64,000 nt of DNA from JANXLS01 sp035308565 (lineage in GTDB: Bacteria > Planctomycetota > SZUA-567 > H5-PLA8). The position numbers were made by a program, and so were the translations under genes. Positions 26,968-35,133 of the stretch are shown here, in pieces (the stretch's first letter is position 1; each line of letters begins with the position of its first letter). The notes under the pieces are model-generated. The model searched no databases, had not been told where the DNA came from, and saw only the letters and a list, made by a program, of their open reading frames with translations. The stretch spans positions 1 through 64,000 of the forward strand of contig DATGGK010000207.1 in the NCBI GenBank assembly GCA_035308565.1, read 5' to 3'.

Positions 26968-27044
26968 CGGCGGTTTAAGATTCAAGATTTTTTTGATGCG
27001 GCAGATGGGGTACATTTTCAATGAGCCTCATCGGAGCCGGCATT

Positions 27045-29411
27045 ATGAAATTCAAATTCGTCGCCGCGTTGCTTTTTTTCGGAAACTTCCCGCTCATCGC
27101 CGCCGAACCGTCCGACGAAGAATTCGTCGGCCCCTTTCCAAGCTGGCTGGATGCGAAGCGCGATTTTGGTGCGGCCGGCGACGGTAAGGCGGACGATACG
27201 ACTGCGCTGCAACGCGCATTTGACGAAATGCGCGAGCACAAGAAAGCGAGCGTGCTTTTTATTCCGGCGGGGACGTATCGGATTACGGAGACGATCAAGA
27301 CCGCGCGCAAGGCGCACACGGACAATATGGTTTCGGTAATCGGCGAAGATCCGGCGACGACCACCATTAAATGGGACGGGCCGGAGAAGGGGACGGTACT
27401 GCAATGGGATGCGTGGTACGCGAAGCTTTCGCGCCTGACGCTGGACGGCACGGGCAAGGCGGACGTGTGTTTGCAATATGGTCCAAAGTTTTCCACTTAC
27501 AACGAAACGAGCGACATCGTGTGCAAGGACGGCAAGACGGGGATTTTGTTGGGCGGACCGGGGACGGCGGGGCAGGCGGAGAATGAAGTATTGCGCTGCC
27601 AGTTTTTGCGCTGCGAGACGGGCGTCATGACGGTGAATTGGAATTCGATGGACATCTGGGTGTGGTACTGCCGCTTCGAAGATTGCACGCGCGGGATTCA
27701 CAATGTCATGGGCAACTGGCATGCGTGGGAGAATTTGTTTTTGCGCTCAAAGAAGAGCGATGTAAGCATCAATAATCTGATGGCGTTCTCGGTGGTGAAT
27801 AATACCAGCGTGGGATCGAATCGCTTTCTCGATTTTTCGAGCGGGCACACGTGGGGCGCGCCGACGAGCATCACGGGCAACCGCGTGCTCGACAACACGG
27901 GCGATTGGGCGATGGTGCTCGACAATGCGGGACCGTATCTGGTTGTGGACAACACGATGCGGCTGGGCGAAAAATCGCGCGGGATTCGGATGACGTGGGC
28001 GGATCAGACTTTTGTGGGGAATGTGTATTCGAAAGAAAAAGCAGTAGAGGAGCGCGGGCGTTTTCGGCGCATTGACGAAAAAGTTGTCTCGGCGAAAGAG
28101 ATTCCCGATGCGTTGCCGGCGATGCCTTCCGTGCCGCCGCATCGCGACCGAAAAGTTTTCGATCTTCCAACGACGGCGGATGCGGCGGCGATTCAACAAG
28201 CATTGGATGAGGCCGCGAAGTTGAGCGGGCAGCGGCCGGTCGTGCATCTGCCGATGGGCGAGTACAAAATTAATCGCACGCTGGTCATCGCGAAGGGCAG
28301 CGACGTGCAGCTTGTCGGCGACGGCGCGAGCGAAGTCTCCACGCGTCTGGTATGGCGTGGCGCGGGCGATGGCGTCGTGCTGAAAATAGAAGGACCGAGC
28401 AAGGCGGCGCTGCGCGATTTTCAGATTCAGGGCGGCGGAGCGCGGGCGTTGTTGGTCGAAGATCCCGATCAGGACGGCGGGCGGATTTTTGCGGATCAGC
28501 TCAACACGAATGGGCCGGCGAATCAAAAGGCGGGGCGGACGGCGGCGCTGCGCGTGAGCGGATTTGAGCACACGCCGGTTGAATTTCGCGCGTTGCAGGG
28601 GAGTGGCAACGGCGGAGCCTGGGTGGAGGTGTTGGGCAGCGGAAATGCAGGGCAGGCCGACCTCTCACCCCCTGCTCCTCTCCCCCAAGGGGAGAGGGGA
28701 GAACAGCGGCCGTTCGTCACTGTGTTTACTGGTGCGACCGGATCGGCGGCGGGGCAGTATGACGTGAAGCAGAATGGGCGGCTGGTGGTGCGCGCAGTTT
28801 ATCACGAGAAGAGCGCGGACGCGCTGAATGGATTGCATCTCACCGATAGCGGAATTCTTTCAATCGACGCGACGCGATTTTCGTACGCAACGAGCGAAAA
28901 AGCGCCGACAGTCGCCGCGGACGATTTTCGCGGGATGTTTACGCTGGGCACTTGCATGTTGATGCCAGTGGACAGCAAGGAGACGTGCCGCTTTGAATTG
29001 CGCGGCGACGGCAGCCATGCGAGCGTATTAGCATTGAACAATCAATTCTGGGTGCAGAAGCCCGGCAGCACTGCGGAAACAATCTGGCTCAACAAAGCAC
29101 AGCCGCCCGCGCATGGCGGGTTGATTGGATCGAATATTAACACGAGCAACAAGGATGCGGCGCCGAAGGGCTTCGAATTTCTTCACAACATCGGTGACAA
29201 CCCGGACCCGGCGAAATCGAAATTCGGTTCGGGGCCGCTCGAGGACAAAGGCGGCGTGGACGATGCGACGATTGTGAAACACCTGGCGCCGCTGCGCTCG
29301 GCGCGGCCCTGGCTGCCCAACTCGACGCCCGCGGGGAAGACGGATTTTCGGATTCAGCGCGTGATCTGCAACGGCGGGTTTGGCGTCGTGGAGATTCGGG
29401 CGGTAAAGTGA
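27045..29411 (+). CDS. Secreted right-handed beta-helix protein, pectate-lyase-fold
   Basis: 788 residues from the ATG at 27045, preceded by GGAG; an upstream ATG at 27021 is less likely because the signal peptide (KFVAALLFFGNFPLIAAEP) begins after it. RDFGAAGDGKADDTTALQRA near 45-65 and PAGTYRI are the classic opening of the pectate lyase 3/GH28-related superfamily. A second repeat of the same opening (VHLPMGEYKINRTLVIAKG) starts near 400, so there are two beta-helix domains. Members cut or bind pectin-like and other plant or algal polysaccharides, but the catalytic residues cannot be located by eye. The stretch near 540-553 (SPPAPLPQGERGEQ) is encoded by a family B palindrome in frame. Confidence 0.85.
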   Translation: MKFKFVAALLFFGNFPLIAAEPSDEEFVGPFPSWLDAKRDFGAAGDGKADDTTALQRAFDEMREHKKASVLFIPAGTYRITETIKTARKAHTDNMVSVIGEDPATTTIKWDGPEKGTVLQWDAWYAKLSRLTLDGTGKADVCLQYGPKFSTYNETSDIVCKDGKTGILLGGPGTAGQAENEVLRCQFLRCETGVMTVNWNSMDIWVWYCRFEDCTRGIHNVMGNWHAWENLFLRSKKSDVSINNLMAFSVVNNTSVGSNRFLDFSSGHTWGAPTSITGNRVLDNTGDWAMVLDNAGPYLVVDNTMRLGEKSRGIRMTWADQTFVGNVYSKEKAVEERGRFRRIDEKVVSAKEIPDALPAMPSVPPHRDRKVFDLPTTADAAAIQQALDEAAKLSGQRPVVHLPMGEYKINRTLVIAKGSDVQLVGDGASEVSTRLVWRGAGDGVVLKIEGPSKAALRDFQIQGGGARALLVEDPDQDGGRIFADQLNTNGPANQKAGRTAALRVSGFEHTPVEFRALQGSGNGGAWVEVLGSGNAGQADLSPPAPLPQGERGEQRPFVTVFTGATGSAAGQYDVKQNGRLVVRAVYHEKSADALNGLHLTDSGILSIDATRFSYATSEKAPTVAADDFRGMFTLGTCMLMPVDSKETCRFELRGDGSHASVLALNNQFWVQKPGSTAETIWLNKAQPPAHGGLIGSNINTSNKDAAPKGFEFLHNIGDNPDPAKSKFGSGPLEDKGGVDDATIVKHLAPLRSARPWLPNSTPAGKTDFRIQRVICNGGFGVVEIRAVK
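28663..28702. repeat. Family B palindrome inside the beta-helix gene
   Basis: CTCCTCTCCCCCAAGGGGAG and flanking bases lie in frame and encode PPAPLPQGERGE. The hairpin is the same as at 15201-15242 inside the SNF2 gene, read in the opposite orientation relative to the gene. Confidence 0.85.
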
Positions 29412-29626
29412 GGGTACGCGTCGCGTGGCTTTAGAGCGGATTCCGAATTTTCGCCTGCGGCGTGGCCGCAGCGCGACACCCCCGGACAGCAGACCCCGCG
29501 ATTCACTGCACACTGTAAGGGTGCCGGACGGCATCACGAGGCGTCCTTGCGCATTCGGAATACGTTCCAGGGAGGCCAATTGGCTGCGCGAGTCAAGATT
29601 CATCGCGCATGCAGGAAGAACGTGGA
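29412..29626. other. Convergent intergenic element with a palindromic look
   Basis: I see no gene here. The 215 bases lie between the convergent beta-helix and thioredoxin-like genes. They contain GGATTCCGAATTTTCGCCTG near the left and CATTCGGAATACGTTCC near the right, which pair partly, with CTGCGGCGTGGCCGCAG, a hairpin, between. The inside is GC-rich with no long open frame on either strand that looks real. Confidence 0.5.
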
Positions 29627-30841
29627 TTACTTTCGCGCGGGAATTTCCCGCCCCGCCAGCAGCGCTTCGATCTGCGCGCTCAACTCGCTCACCAAATCGT
29701 CCGTCAGTACGCCGTGAACGGCCCGAATCACGCCGGCTTTGTCGATCAAAAACATCTTCGGAATCGAATCGACTTTGAACGCCGCGAAATTTGCCTCCTT
29801 ATTATGCAGCGTCGCGCTCAGCACAATCCCCTTCTTCGCCAAGAACGCGCGCACGTCGTCGGCGGCATCGCTTTCATTCATCGCGTAAAAGACCACGCCT
29901 TTGTCTTTGAATTTCTTCGCGACGGCATCGACCTTCGGCAGAATCCCGATGCACGGCACACAGCTCATCGACCAGAAATCCAGCACCACGACATCGCGGC
30001 CTTTGTGCGCCGCAAGCGACGTGCGCGTGCCGTCGATCAATTCCAGCGCCGCTGCCGGCGCCGCTTGATTCAGCAACGGATGCGGCGGCTCGTCGGGAAG
30101 AAATCCGCTCACGCGTTTGGCTTTCGATTCTTTGTCGAATTGAAACGCGCGCGGATCGAGCTTTACGTCCGGCAGCCACTTTTTGAATTCAACCGTGAAT
30201 TCGATTTTTTCATCCGCGCTTGAAATGTCCGCATGAATTTTCAGCGGCAGCGGCACAGGCCCCGCCGAAATCCACAGGTCCCATTTATTCGGCGGCACCG
30301 ATAAACGCAGCCGATGTGCCTTTTCACCATTCAATTCTTCGAGCGCGAAGTACTCCGCTGACTGCGCGCCGAGAGGCACACCCGTTTGATCCCTACGCAG
30401 CAGTTCGTCGAGCAAAAATGCGTGATCCAGCGCGCCGGACACCACCCGCATCTCATCGCCCGAGAACAATTCTTCCAGCGTCGCCGGCGCTCTGAAGCGC
30501 ATGTATTTCTCCGCGCCGGCCAAATAAGTGGATACCGCCATGCCGTCGCTGATCCACGCATACGTCACGTTGCCGTCGTTTTTCAACAGGATCGAAAGCA
30601 GATTCGGCCGCTGAATCGCGACATCGAAATGAGATTCGCGCTCGATGACATTGTTGCCCTTGCGCATCACACGCAAATAATCGATTTCACACGCGGCGCT
30701 GGCGAGTGTCGAGAAAAATAAACGCGTTTGCTTTAGAATATCGAAAGCAGCCGGTTTCGGCGGAACGTTCTCGCCGCACGAGGAACGAGCTGTGAATACG
30801 AACGCCACGATCGCAGCGCCGAGCAAAAGAATGCGCTTCAA
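29627..30841 (-). CDS. Secreted thioredoxin-fold (TlpA-like) protein with DUF2092-like N-terminus
   Basis: 404 residues with a signal peptide (about 1-24). The N-terminal part (about 30-250) resembles DUF2092 or outer-membrane lipoprotein-sorting-type beta-sheets: VIERESHFDVAIQRPNLLSI, TYAWISDGMAVSTYL, KWDLWISAGPVPLPLKI. The C-terminal 130 residues are a TlpA-type thioredoxin domain: VVLDFWSMSCVPCIGILPKV with C294-x-x-C297, and the cis-proline region DSIPKMFLIDKAGVIRAVHG. It likely reduces or guards thiols outside the cytoplasm, for example for haem c maturation, which would suit the many cytochromes here. The ABC transporter operon ends 48 bp upstream, so it may be the last gene of that unit. 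Confidence 0.88.
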   Translation of the reverse strand: MKRILLLGAAIVAFVFTARSSCGENVPPKPAAFDILKQTRLFFSTLASAACEIDYLRVMRKGNNVIERESHFDVAIQRPNLLSILLKNDGNVTYAWISDGMAVSTYLAGAEKYMRFRAPATLEELFSGDEMRVVSGALDHAFLLDELLRRDQTGVPLGAQSAEYFALEELNGEKAHRLRLSVPPNKWDLWISAGPVPLPLKIHADISSADEKIEFTVEFKKWLPDVKLDPRAFQFDKESKAKRVSGFLPDEPPHPLLNQAAPAAALELIDGTRTSLAAHKGRDVVVLDFWSMSCVPCIGILPKVDAVAKKFKDKGVVFYAMNESDAADDVRAFLAKKGIVLSATLHNKEANFAAFKVDSIPKMFLIDKAGVIRAVHGVLTDDLVSELSAQIEALLAGREIPARK

Positions 30842-30889
30842 ACCTTACCTCGTTCTTTCTTCTTTGCGCCTTTGCGTGAGAATCTTCGT

Positions 30890-31702
30890 TCAGCCTTTCT
30901 CCAGAAACTTCCGAATCCCTTCCGTCGGCTGTTGATCGAAAATATACTCCGGCGAACCCTGAGCCGCGATCACGCCGCCGTCCATAAACACCACGCGGTC
31001 GGCAATGTCTCGCGCAAAATCCATGTCGTGCGTGACGAGGATCATGGTCATGCCTTCCGCCGCAAGCGCGCGCACAACTTTGAACACTTCTTTCGTCAAC
31101 ACAGGATCGAGCGCCGACGTCGCTTCGTCGAAAAGCATCACATCCGGATTCATCGCCAGCGCGCGCGCAATCGCTACGCGCTGCTGCTGCCCGCCGGAAA
31201 GCGTGAGCGGATCGCACGGGTGTTTTTCCCAGAGGCCGACTTTCCTGAGCATGCGTTCGGCGATTTCGCGGCACTCGCTGTCGGATTTTCCAAGAACCTG
31301 GCGCGGCCCAATCATCACATTTTTCAGCACGCTCATGTGCGGAAACAAATTGAAACGTTGAAAAACCATCCCCACATGCCGACGCAGAATTCGAGCCTGA
31401 TCGCGCTGTGCGCCGGTCGGATGCAGCCCATCGGCAAGCCCCTCGCTGACGACTTTGCCGTTGAGCAGCACGTGCCCTTCCTGATATTGTTCGAGCAGAT
31501 TCAAGCAGCGCAGAAAAGTGGATTTGCCGCAGCCATTCGGTCCCAGGATGCACACCACTTCCGCATCACCGACGGCGAGATCGATGCCTTTGAGCACCTG
31601 CTTAGGCCCAAAGTTTTTCTTGATTCCCTGCGCTTCGATCACGGTCCCGTTGGCAATGGAAGGCGACGCGGCGGACACTGAATTAGCGGGAGCGGTCGTC
31701 AT
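30890..31702 (-). CDS. Polar amino-acid ABC transporter ATPase
   Basis: 270 residues. Walker A GPNGCGKST (54-62), signature LSGGQQQRVAIARALA, Walker B VMLFDEATSALDP and the switch-histidine segment LVTHDMDFAR. GMVFQRFNLFPHMSVLKN is the Q-loop wording specific to the GlnQ/HisP family. It ends ELIFDQQPTEGIRKFLEK-like (here YIFDQQPTEGIRKFLEKG), as usual. The ATG at 31702 is four bases after the permease stop, so translation is probably coupled. It drives import of a polar amino acid with the permease and binding protein upstream; the exact amino acid is not readable. The N-terminal 18 residues are a Ser/Ala-rich extension not seen in most relatives. Confidence 0.93.
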   Translation of the reverse strand: MTTAPANSVSAASPSIANGTVIEAQGIKKNFGPKQVLKGIDLAVGDAEVVCILGPNGCGKSTFLRCLNLLEQYQEGHVLLNGKVVSEGLADGLHPTGAQRDQARILRRHVGMVFQRFNLFPHMSVLKNVMIGPRQVLGKSDSECREIAERMLRKVGLWEKHPCDPLTLSGGQQQRVAIARALAMNPDVMLFDEATSALDPVLTKEVFKVVRALAAEGMTMILVTHDMDFARDIADRVVFMDGGVIAAQGSPEYIFDQQPTEGIRKFLEKG

Positions 31703-31706
31703 ATCT

Positions 31707-32414
31707 TCAATGCCCGTGAACGTTGTCGATGTGAAGTTCCGGGCCGCCGCGGACTTTCAATTTCTTCTCGACCCAGCGGCCAAATGCAAAGCAAATCAGC
31801 GATAAAATCAGGTAGATCACTGCTGCCATGACCAACATTCGCGGAACGGTGAAATGGCTGCGCCCGATCGATTGCGCTTCGTTGAGCAAATCCTCAAGTC
31901 CAATCACGCTTACGATCGAGCTGTCTTTCAGCATCGCGATCAGATCGTTGATGACCGGTGGAACCACGATGCGAAAGGCCTGCGGCAGAACCACAAATCG
32001 AAACGCTTGCGCGTCGCTCAATCCAATCGAAAGCGCTGCTTCGCGCTGGCCCTTGTCGATGGCCTGCAACCCCGCGCGGTGAATTTCCGCTTCGTACGCA
32101 GCGTAATTTCCAGCGAGGCAGATTACACCGACCGTGAATTTCTCGAGCGTAAAAAAATCGGTGTTCAGCCAGCGGCCCACTACGGGCAGCGAGAAATACA
32201 CCAGAAACACTTGCACAATCAGCGGTGTGCCGCGCACAGCTTCGATGTAGATCGCTGCGGGCCACGACAACCAACGATGCCGCGACATGCGCATCAGCGC
32301 CAGAATCAATCCGACGATGAGCGCCAGCGGCATGCTCAGCGCGGTGAGATAAATGGTGTATCGCGACGCCGCCAGCAGTTCAGGCAGCGCCAGATCTTTG
32401 ATCAGGTATTCGAT
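31707..32414 (-). CDS. Polar amino-acid ABC transporter permease, start unresolved
   Basis: About 235 residues. The His/Glu/Gln/Arg permease signature is clear: EAVRGTPLIVQVFLVYFSLP, the EAA-loop region AGLQAIDKGQREAALSIGLS, and KDSSIVSVIGLEDLL. An ATG at 32333 exists, but it lies inside the first membrane helix. The normal N-terminus (LPELLAASRYTIYLTALSM) is encoded upstream in the same frame and matches family expectation. No ATG, GTG or TTG occurs in that frame between the upstream stop (about 32435) and 32333. ATC at 32414 or CTG at 32405 would be needed, or ribosomes arrive from the binding-protein gene, whose stop (32417-32419) overlaps this frame. The coordinates take the ATC as a working start. 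Confidence 0.85.
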   Translation of the reverse strand: MEYLIKDLALPELLAASRYTIYLTALSMPLALIVGLILALMRMSRHRWLSWPAAIYIEAVRGTPLIVQVFLVYFSLPVVGRWLNTDFFTLEKFTVGVICLAGNYAAYEAEIHRAGLQAIDKGQREAALSIGLSDAQAFRFVVLPQAFRIVVPPVINDLIAMLKDSSIVSVIGLEDLLNEAQSIGRSHFTVPRMLVMAAVIYLILSLICFAFGRWVEKKLKVRGGPELHIDNVHGH

Positions 32415-32416
32415 GG

Positions 32417-33268
32417 CTACTTCTTCTCCTGAACTCCGATCTCTTTCTGTTTCTCATTCCAAATGTTCCACTTCTTGTCTTTGTAGATTTCGGCAAGTTC
32501 GCCGTTCTCTTTCATCAATTTGAGGATGCGGTTCACTTCCGCCAGCAGCGTCTTGTCCTCCTTGCGCACAGCCACCGCGTACTTCCCCTCGCTGAATGTT
32601 TTGGGAATATTGTAAAGCTTTGAATTGGGCCCCGCGTAGTACGCGGCGATGATCGATTCCTGCAGCACGGCCTCCGCGCGTTTGTTCTCAAGTTCCTCGT
32701 ATGGCTGCGACGAATCTTTGAACGGCACGAGAAGGCTCTTGTCAAAGCCGGCTTTGAGGAGAACGTTGTTGGCCTCCGCGCCGGTAAGCGTTGCGATTTT
32801 TTTGCCCTTCAGGTCGTCCAGAGACTTGTATTTATCCTTGTCCTCGGCTCGAATCGTGATTTGCTGCTCGTATATGTAATACGGTTCGGAGAGCCCAACG
32901 GCTTTTTCGCGCTCCTCATTAATCTCAATGCCGTTCATCACCATATCGGTGCTGTGTCTGCTGACCATGTCCTCGATGAGCGAATCCCATTCGGCTTGCG
33001 TTTGAACGGCTTTGACGCCCATGTGCTTCGCGAATTTCTCCATGATGTCCATTTCAAAACCAATCACGGTTTTGTTGTCTTTTGGATCTTTGAACACAAA
33101 CGGCGCGCCGCCGCTGTAATCCGCGCCCCACTTCAGAACGCCTTCGCGCTTGATCTTCGCCAGCGTATCCTCGCCCGGCTTTGCCCCGCCGCTGTCGCCG
33201 CAGCCGACAAATACGAATCCGACAATCGCCGTAAAAAAAGCAATGCACAGAAGACTGATTTTTTTCAT
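32417..33268 (-). CDS. Amino-acid-binding lipoprotein of the ABC transporter
   Basis: 283 residues from the ATG at 33268, after AAGGAA. A signal peptide with lipobox (FVFVGC) anchors it to the membrane. Features of the family 3 solute-binding proteins: LKWGADYSGGAPFVF, VIGFEMDIMEKFAKHMGVK, DMVMNGIEINEEREKAVGLS, TLTGAEANNVLLKAG. The pocket arginine of the family is replaced or displaced in this copy (the usual segment reads EPYYIYEQQITIR), so I cannot infer the ligand from the sequence. It delivers an amino acid or similar to the permease and ATPase genes immediately downstream, forming one three-gene operon that ends near 30890. Confidence 0.92.
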   Translation of the reverse strand: MKKISLLCIAFFTAIVGFVFVGCGDSGGAKPGEDTLAKIKREGVLKWGADYSGGAPFVFKDPKDNKTVIGFEMDIMEKFAKHMGVKAVQTQAEWDSLIEDMVSRHSTDMVMNGIEINEEREKAVGLSEPYYIYEQQITIRAEDKDKYKSLDDLKGKKIATLTGAEANNVLLKAGFDKSLLVPFKDSSQPYEELENKRAEAVLQESIIAAYYAGPNSKLYNIPKTFSEGKYAVAVRKEDKTLLAEVNRILKLMKENGELAEIYKDKKWNIWNEKQKEIGVQEKK

Positions 33269-33420
33269 CTCAATTCCTTCACGAATGCGTGACGGCACTC
33301 ATTGGGTTTGTTTCGAATCCAAGCAACAAAAAGGCTTCATCGGATGCGCGTATTGTGCGATAGATTTGAAAATTTGACATATGAAAAACAGAAAAATGTG
33401 CGCTCTCGCTGAATGCCGTT

Positions 33421-33452
33421 CATTTTGAATTTTGAATTTTTTATTTTGAATT
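33421..33452. repeat. 7-bp-period array at the end of trpE
   Basis: ATTTTGA, ATTTTGA, ATTTTTT, ATTTTGA follow each other exactly every 7 bp. The TAA stop of trpE on the minus strand (33441-33443) and its last three residues lie inside the array. Confidence 0.8.
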
Positions 33453-34985
33453 GGCCAGCCGCGCTTCCGCCGCCGACAACGCCCGCAACAGCGCGCGTGC
33501 TTTGTTCAGCGTCTCCTCATACTCGTTTTGCGGGACGGAATCGGCGACGATTCCCGCGCCGGCCTGGATGTGCGCTTTGAAGGTGCCGTCGGCTTGCGCC
33601 TGCATCACGAAGGTGCGGATCGCGATGGCGGTGTTCAAGTTTCCGAGAAAATCCATCACGCCGACGGCGCCCGCGTACGGGCCACGGCGGTCAGGCTCGA
33701 CTTCGTCGATGATTTCCATTGCGCGAATCTTCGGAGCGCCGGAGACTGTTCCCGCGGGCATGCAGGCGTTGAAGACATCGAAGGCGCTCAAACCTTTGCG
33801 CATTTTTCCGGACACGTTCGAGACGATATGCATCACGTGCGAATAGTTTTCGATGATCATCTTTTCGCCGACGTTCACGCTGCCGTACTCCGCCACGCGG
33901 CCAACGTCGTTGCGGCCGAGATCGAGCAGCATGACGTGCTCGGCTCGCTCCTTCGGATCGGCGAGCAACTCCGCGGCGAGGCGCGCGTCTTCGTCCGCAT
34001 CTTTCCCGCGGCGGCGCGTGCCGGCGATGGGGCGCAGCGTGATTGCGCCCTGCTCGACGCGCACCATCACTTCCGGCGAACTGCCGACGAGATGCAGCCC
34101 GCCCATGCGCAAATAGAACATGTAGGGAGAGGGATTGATCGTGCGCAGGCTGCGGTAAACTTCGAACGGGCGCGCTTGGGTCTGGCACGAGAGGCGTTGC
34201 GAAAGCACGACTTGAATGATGTCGCCGGCGGAAATGTACTGCTTCGCTTTCTCGACGGCATTGCAGAATCCGTCGCGATCGACGTTGCTCGTGAATGGCG
34301 CGATGGTGTTCGGCGGTGAGGCGGGCAATTCGTCCATCGGTTCTTCGTGCGGTTCGCGCAGGCGCGCGACCATGCGCTCGATGATCTCGCCGGCGTTGCG
34401 GTAGGCGGCTTTCAAATCGCCCGAATCGCGCGCGTCCACGTGATGCACGATCGTCGCGATTTTCGAAACGTGATCGAACGCCAGAATCGTTTTGTAAATC
34501 GGCACGATCACTTCGGGCACGTCTTCCAATCCCGCGCGCGCGGGCGGATGCGCCATCAAACGCGGCTCGACCAGCCGTACGACATCGTAGCCAAGGTATC
34601 CAACTGCGCCGCCGGCAAAGGGCGGAATCGGAATCGATGAATCGATTTCGGCGGCGCGGTTGTCGGCGAGAAAAGTTTCGAGCGCTTTGAGCGGGTCGCC
34701 GTCGCGGCTGACGTAGGTGCCCGTCGCGGTTTCAATCGAATAATGCGGGCGCGGAAAAACGCCGCCGCGAAAAATCACGTCGGGCTTGCTGCCGACGAAA
34801 CTGTAGCGGCCGATGCGTTCGCCGCGTTCGACCGATTCAAGCAGAAACGCGTAATCGCTCGACGGCATGCGCCGAAACGCGGCGACGGGCGTGATGCCGT
34901 CGGCGAGAAAGCTGCGCGAGACGGGAATGAGCTTCCCCGGTTGCGCGGCGGCCACTTTTAAAAACGTTTCCAGATCGGGCGTCAC
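33441..34985 (-). CDS. trpE: Anthranilate synthase component I
   Basis: 514 residues from the GTG at 34985, chosen because GAGGAG lies eight bases upstream; an ATG at 35024 is inside the -10 box region. The fold and motifs are those of chorismate-using TrpE: FLLESVERGERIGRYSFVG (tryptophan-feedback LLES site), GSSPEVMVRVEQGAITLRPI, RNDVGRVAEYGSV, ENYSHVMHIVSNV, MPAGTVSGAPKIRAMEII and GPYAGAVGVMDFLGNLNTAI. It makes anthranilate from chorismate and glutamine-derived ammonia as the first step of tryptophan synthesis. No trpG or other trp gene is adjacent, so it is scattered from the pathway here. The last residues (NSK) and the stop come from a short-period DNA array. Confidence 0.95.
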   Translation of the reverse strand: MTPDLETFLKVAAAQPGKLIPVSRSFLADGITPVAAFRRMPSSDYAFLLESVERGERIGRYSFVGSKPDVIFRGGVFPRPHYSIETATGTYVSRDGDPLKALETFLADNRAAEIDSSIPIPPFAGGAVGYLGYDVVRLVEPRLMAHPPARAGLEDVPEVIVPIYKTILAFDHVSKIATIVHHVDARDSGDLKAAYRNAGEIIERMVARLREPHEEPMDELPASPPNTIAPFTSNVDRDGFCNAVEKAKQYISAGDIIQVVLSQRLSCQTQARPFEVYRSLRTINPSPYMFYLRMGGLHLVGSSPEVMVRVEQGAITLRPIAGTRRRGKDADEDARLAAELLADPKERAEHVMLLDLGRNDVGRVAEYGSVNVGEKMIIENYSHVMHIVSNVSGKMRKGLSAFDVFNACMPAGTVSGAPKIRAMEIIDEVEPDRRGPYAGAVGVMDFLGNLNTAIAIRTFVMQAQADGTFKAHIQAGAGIVADSVPQNEYEETLNKARALLRALSAAEARLANSK

Positions 34986-35022
34986 GACAACACTCCTCGC
35001 GTGTGCAGATCGCAGGTGCGGC

Positions 35023-35028
35023 ATTATA
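35023..35028 (-). promoter_or_regulatory. Probable -10 box of trpE
   Basis: On the minus strand the bases read TATAAT at 35028-35023, with a leader of about 30 bases to the GTG at 34985. The -35 region lies in the short-period array at 35038-35060, where the best match is TTGGAC. No leader peptide or attenuator hairpin with Trp codons is visible, so I cannot say how it is regulated. Confidence 0.5.
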
Positions 35029-35037
35029 ATGGAACGC

Positions 35038-35130
35038 GCTCAAAGTCCAAGGTCCGCGGAAAATAGTCCAAGGTCAAAGGACTCTTGCTGCGGAATTCTT
35101 CGGACTTTGGACCTTGGACCTTGGACTTTT
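35038..35130. repeat. Inverted short-period arrays between trpE and the next gene
   Basis: CAAAGTCCAAGGTCC on the left and GGACCTTGGACCTTGGAC on the right are inverted relative to each other. The right arm is a strict 7-bp array (TTGGACC). It lies in the divergent region upstream of trpE and the nucleotidyltransferase-like gene. Confidence 0.85.
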
Positions 35131-35133
35131 CTT

